Below, in pieces: positions 19,337 to 28,094 of a stretch of DNA of 33,259 nt. The notes beneath the pieces are model-generated. The model was not told the DNA's origin. It searched no databases and saw only the letters and a list, made by a program, of their open reading frames with translations. The first letter of the stretch is position 1, and every line of letters begins with the position of its first letter. This DNA is from an uncultured Prevotellaceae bacterium (GTDB taxonomy: Bacteria > Bacteroidota > Bacteroidia > Bacteroidales > Bacteroidaceae). The position numbers and the translations under genes were made by a program. The stretch lies in contig CAMYYX010000002.1 of NCBI GenBank assembly GCA_947303695.1, positions 1 to 33,259 of the forward strand, given 5' to 3'.

Positions 19337-20388
19337 AGCAGTTCTTTGTAAAGTTGAAGATAAGCCTTGATATGTTTGTCGTAACTGAATTCGGCAGCAT
19401 GATGCTTTATTTGTTCGCTCCGCTCTGGCGATTGAAGGAACGATGCCAATTGGCTCTTCACAAAATCGCCCATTTCATCGGGATTCAGTGTTGGCCAAAT
19501 ATAGGCATAGTCACCACAGATTTCAGGCAAACAAGTAGCGTTGGCTATGAATACGGGTTTTCCGAACTGCATCGCTTCGATGGCAGGGAGGCCGAACCCT
19601 TCACCTTGACTGGCGAAGAGAAATGCTTCACAATGCCGATAAAGCCAGACTTTCTCTTCTGCCTGTATCTTACCACAGAGATAAGCATTATGAGTGGGCA
19701 GTTGGTCGATATGTTCACGTACGGTCTTGGCATAATCGAAATGATCGTCCCCACAGACATAGAGATCGTAATCAGGGAAATGCCGCATCATATCCACCAA
19801 CAGATGGAAGTTCTTCTTCGTCCGAATCTGTCCAATAGCAAAAAAGAATGGTCGTCCAGTTGCAAATGCAGGCTTTTCTTCCGATTGTTCGGAGATATCC
19901 TCTACACCATTATAGATGACTCTTACAGGCTTTCCTTTCATATCGAACATTTGTTCCACTTGTCGTCCCACAAACTGCGAAATACAGGTTACTGCATCTG
20001 CTTGGTTGATAGCACGTTGTAGAAAGAATCGATGTTTCAGCTGACGAATCCAATTCTTCTCCGTCAGGAAGTTCAGGTCGTGAATAGTAAGAACAAACTT
20101 CTGATATTTCCCTCGTTTTCGCTTAATTTGTTGCTGATTGGTCGAATGCCATAAATCAACAGCAGGTAGCCCTTTACTGAAATGCTTGTGGTATTTGTTA
20201 CGAATGGTGGTCATCTGCACAGTTGAATTACATTCTATAGGAAATCCTTCTGGCAATAAGAAATGGAATGCTAAAGTCTCATCTTCTACCTTTGGGTAGA
20301 GATGATAGTAGTTTCTGGCAATCTGACCGAAACCGCTTGTAGGATTGCCAATCTCACAGATGTCAAGCAATACAGTTTTCTTTCCCAT
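19327..20388 (-). CDS. Glycosyltransferase family 1 (GT4-like)
   Basis: 'YNGVEDISEQ', 'FFAIGQIRTKKNFHLLVDMM', 'FLFASQGEGFGLPAIEAMQFGKPVFIAN' donor-binding region. Confidence 0.92.
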   Translation of the reverse strand: MGKKTVLLDICEIGNPTSGFGQIARNYYHLYPKVEDETLAFHFLLPEGFPIECNSTVQMTTIRNKYHKHFSKGLPAVDLWHSTNQQQIKRKRGKYQKFVLTIHDLNFLTEKNWIRQLKHRFFLQRAINQADAVTCISQFVGRQVEQMFDMKGKPVRVIYNGVEDISEQSEEKPAFATGRPFFFAIGQIRTKKNFHLLVDMMRHFPDYDLYVCGDDHFDYAKTVREHIDQLPTHNAYLCGKIQAEEKVWLYRHCEAFLFASQGEGFGLPAIEAMQFGKPVFIANATCLPEICGDYAYIWPTLNPDEMGDFVKSQLASFLQSPERSEQIKHHAAEFSYDKHIKAYLQLYKELLCD

Positions 20389-20392
20389 ATCA

Positions 20393-20423
20393 CAAAGGTA
20401 TGCATTTTTTGAGGTATGACAAT
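20393..20423 (-). promoter_or_regulatory. Putative promoter for the GT1-kinase operon (ATTG-N19-TACCTTTG)
   Basis: Minus strand: ATTG (20423-20420), 19-nt spacer, TACCTTTG (20400-20393), 4 nt before the ATG at 20388. Confidence 0.55.
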
Positions 20424-20485
20424 GTTTTTTTATTGTGAAAACATAAAAAATGACGTAAAAATGTCGTTATGCGAGAAAAAATCAG

Positions 20486-20493
20486 TAATTTTG
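20486..20493 (+). promoter_or_regulatory. Putative -7 box TAATTTTG for the GT9 operon
   Basis: Matches TAnnTTTG; 30 nt upstream of the ATG at 20524 and downstream of the track's start at 20416. Confidence 0.5.
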
Positions 20494-20523
20494 AAGCCTT
20501 ATTCAATGCTCTTAGTAAAACAG

Positions 20524-21576
20524 ATGAACATACTTGTAATCAGGTTTCGACAGATGGGAGATGCGATATTGGCTACTTCGTTGCTCAATACGTTGCGTCA
20601 TAATTTCCCAGATGCTCAGATTCATTTCGTACTGAACGAACGGATTGCACCTTTGTTCAAAGGACATCCGTCCATCGATCGTTGTATCACGTTTACTGAT
20701 GACGAACGTCACCATTTCTTTACCTACATTCGAAAAGTGTGGCGTGTTGTCCATGAAACTCATTACGATGTCATCATTGATTTGCGCAGCACGATGAATA
20801 CGATACTTTTTGCATTCTTTTCTCTTTCCACGACATTTAGAATAGGGAAGGATAAGGGATATACGAAGATTGCTTTCAACCATACCATCGAGCCATGTGG
20901 TGACAAATACTCGATGGTAGAATACAATACACGATATGCTTTACCGCTCCAACCATTACGTTCAATAGAGCCTATTAATAGTTTCACACTACATATTACA
21001 GATGAAGAAAAGCAAGCGTTTGGTCGCTATCTAACTGCTCAAGGCATCAATCTCAGTCGCCCTGTAATGTTGGCTAATGTAACAGCTAAACTTGCATCGA
21101 AAGTCTGGATGGAGGATCGGATGGTGTGGGTGTTGAACCATTTCTTAGAGCTGTACCCTGATTATCAAATCATCTTCAATTATGCACCTGGTCCAGAAGA
21201 GGAGAACGCACGACGTATCTATGCTCAAATGGGACATCCCAAGCAGGTTTTTATTGACGTACAGGCACATTCATCTAGAGAATTAGTTGCGATGGCTGGC
21301 TACGTGACGCTTTTCTTTGGTAATGAAGGTGGTGCTCGTCACATTGCCCAAGCAGCTGGTTGTCCGTCATTGGCGATTTGTGCACCAGAGAACAGTAAAA
21401 AAGTTTGGATTCCGCAGACGCAAGTGTTAGCTGAGGGTATCTCACCTGTCGATACCTTGGCTGAACAGAATATAACAGAAGAGGCATATCTTCAGATGAG
21501 TCGGGAGGAGAAGTACGGTTTGCTGACACAAGAATACGTGTGGAGTCGTTTACAATCATTCATGCAGAAACTATGA
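20524..21576 (+). CDS. Glycosyltransferase family 9 (heptosyltransferase-like)
   Basis: 'MNILVIRFRQMGDAILATSLLNTLRHNFPDAQIHFV' N-term, 'FFGNEGGARHIAQAAGCPSLAICAP' C-term. Start moved from 20416 to 20524 because the canonical N-term and -7 box support it. Confidence 0.9.
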   Translation: MNILVIRFRQMGDAILATSLLNTLRHNFPDAQIHFVLNERIAPLFKGHPSIDRCITFTDDERHHFFTYIRKVWRVVHETHYDVIIDLRSTMNTILFAFFSLSTTFRIGKDKGYTKIAFNHTIEPCGDKYSMVEYNTRYALPLQPLRSIEPINSFTLHITDEEKQAFGRYLTAQGINLSRPVMLANVTAKLASKVWMEDRMVWVLNHFLELYPDYQIIFNYAPGPEEENARRIYAQMGHPKQVFIDVQAHSSRELVAMAGYVTLFFGNEGGARHIAQAAGCPSLAICAPENSKKVWIPQTQVLAEGISPVDTLAEQNITEEAYLQMSREEKYGLLTQEYVWSRLQSFMQKL

Positions 21577-22913
21577 AGCGTAAGACAATCATTCGAAGCA
21601 TCGTTCTTTTGGTGCTGGTCGGCATCAGTGTTTGGGTATGGAGCCGTTGGAATGTGTGGTTCGGCAATCCAACGGAATCTTCTTATGTTTCTTCGTCCAT
21701 TCCGTCGAGGATTCTGCTCACTTTCGGCGATTCCATCGGTGAAAACCGCAATGTAAGTTGGCAATGTGATTCTGTGTTACTCCCTTCACATCTTGAACTG
21801 CAGGATTTGGAAGGAACCATCGTCCAATCCATTCAAGCCAAAGGAGAACTCTATGAATCGCCAGGAGGAAAATCAGCATATTATGTAGCCCGTTTACGTG
21901 GCTTACAATCGGGGCATCAGTATCGGTATCGTGTCTGTACCAACGAACAATATTCGGATTGGTATGCATTTACCATTCATCCTCATCATGACCCTACTGA
22001 GTTTCTCTTTGTGGGCGATGTTCAGGATACCATTGCTGGTATAGCAAATCAGTTGCTAAAGCAAGCATTCCAACAGCATCCGCATTCAGAATTTCTTGTC
22101 TGTGGAGGCGATTTGATTGAACGCCCACTTGATTGTTATTGGGATGAGATGTTCAAAACCCTCGATTCCATCGCTCAAGTTATGCCGATTCTTACGATTA
22201 CAGGCAACCACGATTATTGGAAAGGAGTGATTTGCCAACTCGATCCTCGATTCTGGTTAGTAAACTCTTTTTATCAGGACTCACGTGTGGATGATAATCA
22301 GGTTTTTTCTGTCAAATATGATAACATTCAGTTCTTCTGTCTTGACAGCAATCGAGAGTTCTGGTATCTCTGGCAGCAACGTGACTGGTTGAAACATCAG
22401 TTGGCAGATAGTGATGCCAAATGGCAGATCTTGGTGTTGCACCATCCTCTCTATTCTCTTAAAGGTGCCATGAACAACCTGATTCAACGATGGATGTTCG
22501 ATGATTTGCTACAGGAATATGGTGTTGACCTCGTCCTTCAAGGTCATGAACATGCATATGCAAGAATGAGGACAGAAGGCAAAACCATCCCTGTATATAC
22601 TGTCAGTCATTGTTCACCAAAGAACTATCGCATTGAATTTGATGAGCGTTTTGACCGCTTTGGGTCTGGTAGTCGCTACTATCAGAAAGTGAGCATTCAT
22701 GGTGATACTCTCTTTATGACTGCCTATGATGCTATTTCTGGAATGCTTTATGATTCGCTCCAAATACAAAAGCAAGGTCATCAGACAACTGTTGTTGATT
22801 TAGCTCAGTCAATTCCAGAAGTCATTACGTTTATTCCGGATGTCAATAATCACAAAGACCGTCAATTTGCTGAACGCATCCAAACATATAAAGACAAAAA
22901 AGGAATCAAATAA
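21573..22913 (+). CDS. Membrane-anchored calcineurin-like metallophosphoesterase with N-terminal Fn3-like (purple acid phosphatase-type) domain
   Basis: 'FVGDVQDT', 'VCGGDLIE', 'ITGNHDYW', 'LVLHHPLYS', 'LQGHEHAYAR'. Start at 21573 (MKRKTIIRSIVLLVLVG) overlaps the GT9 stop by 4 bp. Confidence 0.9.
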   Translation: MKRKTIIRSIVLLVLVGISVWVWSRWNVWFGNPTESSYVSSSIPSRILLTFGDSIGENRNVSWQCDSVLLPSHLELQDLEGTIVQSIQAKGELYESPGGKSAYYVARLRGLQSGHQYRYRVCTNEQYSDWYAFTIHPHHDPTEFLFVGDVQDTIAGIANQLLKQAFQQHPHSEFLVCGGDLIERPLDCYWDEMFKTLDSIAQVMPILTITGNHDYWKGVICQLDPRFWLVNSFYQDSRVDDNQVFSVKYDNIQFFCLDSNREFWYLWQQRDWLKHQLADSDAKWQILVLHHPLYSLKGAMNNLIQRWMFDDLLQEYGVDLVLQGHEHAYARMRTEGKTIPVYTVSHCSPKNYRIEFDERFDRFGSGSRYYQKVSIHGDTLFMTAYDAISGMLYDSLQIQKQGHQTTVVDLAQSIPEVITFIPDVNNHKDRQFAERIQTYKDKKGIK

Positions 22914-22922
22914 TACCCCGAA

Positions 22923-24896
22923 ATGAAGATAAAAAAGTCGTATATTTCCTGTCCTGTTGCATTCATATGTAATCTGGTGATGATGTATCTTGTCTATGGA
23001 ATCTGTCGCCTTGCTTACCTATTTGAAAACTGGAGTGTCCTGTCGGCAGGATTTGACTCCCTTTCATTCTATGATGCTTTTAAGGGCTGTTGGTTGTTCG
23101 ACTCTTCTGCCATCCTATACACGAACGTACTTTATGCCTTGTTGATGTTGTTTCCTCTTCATGTCAAAGAAACCAATCTTTGGCAATCGGTTGCAAAGTG
23201 GGTATATGTTGTTGTCAATACAATCTGTATTGTGGCTAATCTGATCGATGTCGTCTATTTCCAGTACACAGGACGACGAACGACAACTTCTGTCTTCAGT
23301 GAGTTCCGTCATGAATCAAACTTAGCAGGGGTATTTGGTGTGGAGCTTCTCAATCATTGGTATTTAGTCTTGTTGGGTGTGTTACTCATAGCTGCTCTCA
23401 TTTTTCTATATGTGAAACCTACAGGTAAGTTGTCATTTAAAGGCTGGAAGTCCTACCTTATTTATTATGTTATCCACATTGTCTGCTTCGGTCTCTATAT
23501 TCCTATCACTATCTGTGGTATGCGAGGAGGTGCAACGACGGCTACCCGTCCGATAACTATTAGTAATGCAAACCAATATGTCAATCGGCCAGCAGAAGCA
23601 GCACTGGTACTCAACACGCCCTTCTCCTTAATACGTACAATTAACAAGAATGTGTTTGCTGATCCAAACTATTTCACTCGTGAAGAATTGGACCAGATAT
23701 ATTATCCTGTACATACACCTTCAGATAGTCTTACCCTTCGTAAGAAGAACGTTGTCGTGTTGATTCTCGAAAGTTTCGGAAGGGAATACATAGGGGCTTA
23801 TAACACTCAGCTTGATGATGGTCATTATCAGGGCTATACCCCATTTGTAGATTCGCTTATCCAGCATTCTGTTACCTATGATTATACCTTTGGAAATGGA
23901 CGTAAGAGTGTAGATGGTATGCCTTCCATATTGTCTAGTATCCCTCGTTTCATCGAACCGTTCTTCTTAACACCTGCATCTCTCAATGAAGTGAGCGGAT
24001 TGGCAGGAGAGTTGAGAAAGGTTGGCTATTATTCGGCATTCTTCCATGGTGCAGAGAACGGGTCAATGGGCTTTGAAGCCTTCGCTCATGCAACTGGCTA
24101 TCATGATTATTTCGGACGTACGGAGTATAATCAGGATAAACGTTTTGGAGGAGATAAAGATTTCGATGGCATGTGGGCCATCTGGGATGAGGAATTCCTG
24201 CAGTTCTATGCCCTGAAGATGAGTGAAATGCAGGAACCATTTGTCACAACGGTCTTTACGGCCAGTTCACATCATCCATATGTGGTTCCTGAACGCTATC
24301 GCGACATCTACAAGGATGACCCCGGTGATGATAATATCATGCATAAATGCATCCGTTATACGGATCATGCTTTGCAACTCTTTTTTGAGACCGCTAGTCG
24401 TCAACCGTGGTACGAAAATACACTCTTTATACTCACGGCCGACCATACCAATCTCAGTTCGCGCCAAGAGTATCAGACAGAAATGGGATTGGTGAGCGTA
24501 CCGCTGATTTTCTTTGACCCATCGGGTGAACTGCAACCAGAACGTCGTGCAGGTATTGCACAGCATATTGATATCATGCCTACAATCCTGAATTATTTGG
24601 GCTATGATCATCCATATATGGCTTTCGGTATTGATCTCTTCAATACACCCGTTGAGCAGACGTGGCTTGTTGGAAACAATAACGGCATTTATTTCTATGC
24701 CAAAGGTGATTATGTCATCTTGTTTACTGAAAGTGGAACCCTCAAAGCAATCTATAACTTCAAAGAAGATTGGTATATGAAGGACAACCTACTAGGTAAA
24801 ACAGGCGACATAGAGCTACAGATGGAACGAGAACTAAAAGCTATTATCCAATCCTATATGGAGCGTATGATTGAGGACCAACTGGTGGTCCGCTAG
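22923..24896 (+). CDS. LTA synthase family protein (alkaline phosphatase/sulfatase superfamily), putative phosphoglycerol/phosphoethanolamine transferase
   Basis: ~5 N-term TM helices; 'VVVLILESFGREYIGAYN', 'FGNGRKSVDGMPSILSSIP', 'TLFILTADHTNLSS' metal/nucleophile motifs. Confidence 0.9.
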   Translation: MKIKKSYISCPVAFICNLVMMYLVYGICRLAYLFENWSVLSAGFDSLSFYDAFKGCWLFDSSAILYTNVLYALLMLFPLHVKETNLWQSVAKWVYVVVNTICIVANLIDVVYFQYTGRRTTTSVFSEFRHESNLAGVFGVELLNHWYLVLLGVLLIAALIFLYVKPTGKLSFKGWKSYLIYYVIHIVCFGLYIPITICGMRGGATTATRPITISNANQYVNRPAEAALVLNTPFSLIRTINKNVFADPNYFTREELDQIYYPVHTPSDSLTLRKKNVVVLILESFGREYIGAYNTQLDDGHYQGYTPFVDSLIQHSVTYDYTFGNGRKSVDGMPSILSSIPRFIEPFFLTPASLNEVSGLAGELRKVGYYSAFFHGAENGSMGFEAFAHATGYHDYFGRTEYNQDKRFGGDKDFDGMWAIWDEEFLQFYALKMSEMQEPFVTTVFTASSHHPYVVPERYRDIYKDDPGDDNIMHKCIRYTDHALQLFFETASRQPWYENTLFILTADHTNLSSRQEYQTEMGLVSVPLIFFDPSGELQPERRAGIAQHIDIMPTILNYLGYDHPYMAFGIDLFNTPVEQTWLVGNNNGIYFYAKGDYVILFTESGTLKAIYNFKEDWYMKDNLLGKTGDIELQMERELKAIIQSYMERMIEDQLVVR

Positions 24897-25399
24897 TCTG
24901 ACTTCAGGTGGAGCCCGATGCCAGCTATACCTTTTATTTGTGGGTCTTGCATGAAGTGGTTGACCTTATATTGGTAGACATGCCCTGAACCTACTTCAAT
25001 AGGACTGATACGTTGAGTAATGGTCGAATATGGGAATCCATCCCCTTCGTTACTTCCTTTTTTGTTATAGATACATACTTTGATAGTGTCTGTCCTGATC
25101 TCTGACGAATCGCATTCAAGAGTTCCAAGTAAGTATAAGTCATTATAAGGATAGGAACTGGTGAATCGTACACCGATAGTCGCTGCTACTTCACCCGATG
25201 ATGTGATGGTAGGTAGCGTAAACGAAATCGTATCATCAGTTTTCCAATCCCATAAGTCAACATCATGATATTCATGTAAGATGGTGCCTCCCGAACATGC
25301 TATCAGCATGAAAACTAATAGAATGTAGCTTATCCTTGAGCGGGAGTGTCGTTTGTTGTGATATGTTGACTGTTGACTATTTGCTTTCTTATACTTCAC
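24893..25399 (-). CDS. gldH: Gliding motility lipoprotein GldH
   Basis: Lipobox 'LVFMLIAC'; 'YPYNDLYLLGTLECDSSEIRTDTIKVCIYNKKG', 'QRISPIEVGSGHVYQYKVNHFMQD...IKGIAGIGLHLK'. GTG start, overlaps the ricT stop. Confidence 0.85.
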   Translation of the reverse strand: MKYKKANSQQSTYHNKRHSRSRISYILLVFMLIACSGGTILHEYHDVDLWDWKTDDTISFTLPTITSSGEVAATIGVRFTSSYPYNDLYLLGTLECDSSEIRTDTIKVCIYNKKGSNEGDGFPYSTITQRISPIEVGSGHVYQYKVNHFMQDPQIKGIAGIGLHLKSD

Positions 25400-26574
25400 T
25401 CTTTTGGCCCTTCTGTGTTTTTCTTCTTCTTCTTTTTCTTCTTTTTCTTTGCGGAATCGAATCTGTTGATGTTATCCTGATCCAATAGGTCGTATGGCCG
25501 GTTGTCGATAGGAGTGGCATCCTCGCGTAATGACATTGGTTTCTTTCCCTCGCGATTCATGCTGATAATTTCCAAAGCCCGAGCTGCAGTGATGGTTTCC
25601 TCGCGTACCAATGAATGTTTATCGGTGGAATAGGTAATCATCTTGGCCATGATGTCTGACTTGAAATAGAAGTACTCGTCATCCATGGTGTGCAGCGTAA
25701 TCTCTCGTGAAGGCAGTCCCTTTAGCGATTCAACGTATTGATCCACTTCATAGTTCATGCAACACTTGAGTTTTGCACATTGACCGGCAAGTTTCTGGGG
25801 ATTGAGCGAGAGGTCTTGGAAGCGGGCTGCACTGGTAGATACACTGATGAATTTTGTCATCCAAGTGGCACAACACAATTCACGGCCACAAGGACCTATA
25901 CCACCGATTCTACCAGCTTCTTGTCGTGCACCAATCTGTTTCATCTCTATTCTCACCCTGAACCGTTCAGCCAGCACCTTAATGAGTTGTCGGAAGTCAA
26001 CACGGTCATCAGCAATATAATAGAAGATGGCTTTATTTCCGTCTCCTTGGTATTCTACATCACCAATTTTCATCTCCAGACCAAGGTTCTTGGCAATCTG
26101 GCGCGATTCTATCATGGTCTCGTGTTCACGAGCTTTCGCCTCTGCAAATTTATCCATATCTACAGGACGTGCTTTACGGTAAATCCGTTTGAATTCCGTT
26201 CCTGGACGTAAGTTAGCTTTCTTTACTTGTAAAGCTACGAGCCTACCGGTCATAGTGACTGTACCGATATCATGGCCAGGACTTGCCTCTACTGCCACGA
26301 TATCACCTTTCTCCAACTGCAGATTGTTGGAATTGAGGAAATAACCTTTACGAGGAGGTTTGAACTGTATTTCTACCAGTTCTGACGCTTGTTCGTTGTC
26401 TGGCAAATCGGCCAGCCAATCATATGAGTTGAGTTTGTCGGTCTGTCTGCTACATCCTTTCACAGAAAATCCACAACAGCAGTTGCCTGTCTTGAATTCG
26501 TTCACAATCTTATTTAAATTAAGCGATTTACAATTAACGATTTGATTATTTAATCGGTCTGCCTTCGCTGTCAA
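25396..26574 (-). CDS. ricT: PSP1 domain protein, RicT-like Fe-S complex subunit
   Basis: 'ARQEAGRIGGIGPCGRELCCATWMTKF', 'LNPQKLAGQCAKLKCCMNYEVDQY'; C-terminal poly-Lys. The track start is TTG; GTG at 26505 is a plausible true start. Confidence 0.88.
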   Translation of the reverse strand: MTAKADRLNNQIVNCKSLNLNKIVNEFKTGNCCCGFSVKGCSRQTDKLNSYDWLADLPDNEQASELVEIQFKPPRKGYFLNSNNLQLEKGDIVAVEASPGHDIGTVTMTGRLVALQVKKANLRPGTEFKRIYRKARPVDMDKFAEAKAREHETMIESRQIAKNLGLEMKIGDVEYQGDGNKAIFYYIADDRVDFRQLIKVLAERFRVRIEMKQIGARQEAGRIGGIGPCGRELCCATWMTKFISVSTSAARFQDLSLNPQKLAGQCAKLKCCMNYEVDQYVESLKGLPSREITLHTMDDEYFYFKSDIMAKMITYSTDKHSLVREETITAARALEIISMNREGKKPMSLREDATPIDNRPYDLLDQDNINRFDSAKKKKKKKKKKNTEGPKE

Positions 26575-28054
26575 ATCTCAGTTTCGGTTTGCGGGCCGTT
26601 TCTTTCGATTTGTCTCTGCGATGGTCTTTTCCGTTATCTTTAAATTTATTTGTCTCTCTCTTCGGTTTGTCACCGTAGTCCTTCGGCTTGCGCTCTGTTG
26701 TTTTCTTGTCGAACGGACGTGATTTGAAGTAATGATTGTCATTGTCAGGACGATAATCTGCGCTACGATCACCCCACTTGAAGTTATGACGATTCAGCCG
26801 AGGTTCTTCCTTCATGTCTCCATCTTCCTGCTCTTGAGTAGATTCGTTATCACGTTTATGCCCTTTGAACTTCAGGTTACGCTGACGGTCCTCCGATGTC
26901 TTGATATCCATTCCTTCTTCACGGCGTTCCTTCAGTTTTCCTTCAAATACTTGATACTTACGGAATTCACACTCCAATGCTCCATTATAGAGGATGATGC
27001 GTGTTGATGGGCGGAACCCGATTCTCGAGAAGCACTCTTCATGATAGCTTAGTATCCAAGCGTCATTCCCTACGAACGAATGCTTGAGTGTTCTACCGAT
27101 ATCACCATACAATCCCAGGATATCTTCGGTAGTGATACGTTCTCCATACGGAGGGTTCGTCACGATAATCGCTGGTTGTTGTGGCTGTTCCATATCACGG
27201 ATATCTTGCTGGCTCACTTCTACAAAGCTGCCGACACCTGCTGATTTCACGTTTTCCTGTGCAATGGCTACAGCACGTCGATTGATATCGTATCCGTAAA
27301 TCTTATGATGGAACTCCTTTTCTTGAGAATCATCGTTATAGATTTCGTCGAAGAGGTCGGGATCGAAGTCTTTCCAGCGTTCAAAGGCAAATTCCTTGCG
27401 GAACACACCTGGGTAGATGTTACGTGCAATCAATGCTGCTTCGATGAGAATTGTTCCTGAGCCACACATTGGATCGATGAAGTCGGAGTTGCCGTCCCAT
27501 CCCGTCAGCATAATCATGCCTGCAGCCAATACTTCGTTGAGGGGAGCTGATACTGTTCCTACCCTGTAGCCTCTGTGATGCAGACTCTCACCTGAGCTGT
27601 CGAGTGAGATGGTGACTTTGTCCTCTGCGATATGCAGGTTGATCCGAATGTCTGGATTTGAGATACCTACATTGGGCCGTTTGCCTGTCTTCTCCCTAAA
27701 GAAATCAGCAATAGCATCTTTTACACGATAGGCGGCGAAGCGTGAGTGGCGGAATTCTTCCGAGAACACAACGGCATCTACCACGAAGGTACTGTCGTTA
27801 TCCATATATTTTGACCAGTCGATTTTCTTCACCTCATTATATACTTCATCAGCATCGCTAGCCTTGAATTCGTGAATAGGCATTAATATCTTGACGGCTG
27901 TTCGCAGGCAGAAGTTTGCGCGATAAAGCATTGCCTTATCACCCTTGAACGATACCATACGAATGCCTTGCTCAATATCTTGAGCTCCTATTTTCTCTAA
28001 TTCTTTTGCCAATAGCTCTTCAAGGCCGGCAAATGTCTTTGCTATAATCTTCAT
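26546..28054 (-). CDS. THUMP domain class I SAM-dependent RNA methyltransferase (RlmL/YpsC-like) with basic C-terminal tail
   Basis: 'FAGLEELLAKELEKIGA', 'DPMCGSGTILIEAALIARNIYPG', 'VTNPPYGERI'. ATG start at 28054. Confidence 0.93.
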   Translation of the reverse strand: MKIIAKTFAGLEELLAKELEKIGAQDIEQGIRMVSFKGDKAMLYRANFCLRTAVKILMPIHEFKASDADEVYNEVKKIDWSKYMDNDSTFVVDAVVFSEEFRHSRFAAYRVKDAIADFFREKTGKRPNVGISNPDIRINLHIAEDKVTISLDSSGESLHHRGYRVGTVSAPLNEVLAAGMIMLTGWDGNSDFIDPMCGSGTILIEAALIARNIYPGVFRKEFAFERWKDFDPDLFDEIYNDDSQEKEFHHKIYGYDINRRAVAIAQENVKSAGVGSFVEVSQQDIRDMEQPQQPAIIVTNPPYGERITTEDILGLYGDIGRTLKHSFVGNDAWILSYHEECFSRIGFRPSTRIILYNGALECEFRKYQVFEGKLKERREEGMDIKTSEDRQRNLKFKGHKRDNESTQEQEDGDMKEEPRLNRHNFKWGDRSADYRPDNDNHYFKSRPFDKKTTERKPKDYGDKPKRETNKFKDNGKDHRRDKSKETARKPKLRFDSEGRPIK

Positions 28055-28059
28055 TCTTT

Positions 28060-28094
28060 CAACTATCAACTATTAACTATCAACTATCAACTCT
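28060..28094. repeat. Five-unit 7-bp tandem array CAACTAT/TAACTAT
   Basis: CAACTAT-CAACTAT-TAACTAT-CAACTAT-CAACTCT; fills nearly the whole cysE-methyltransferase gap. Confidence 0.9.

Noticed and set aside
28060-28094. Short array considered as a CRISPR remnant
   Set aside because: Units are 7 bp without spacers and no cas genes are nearby.
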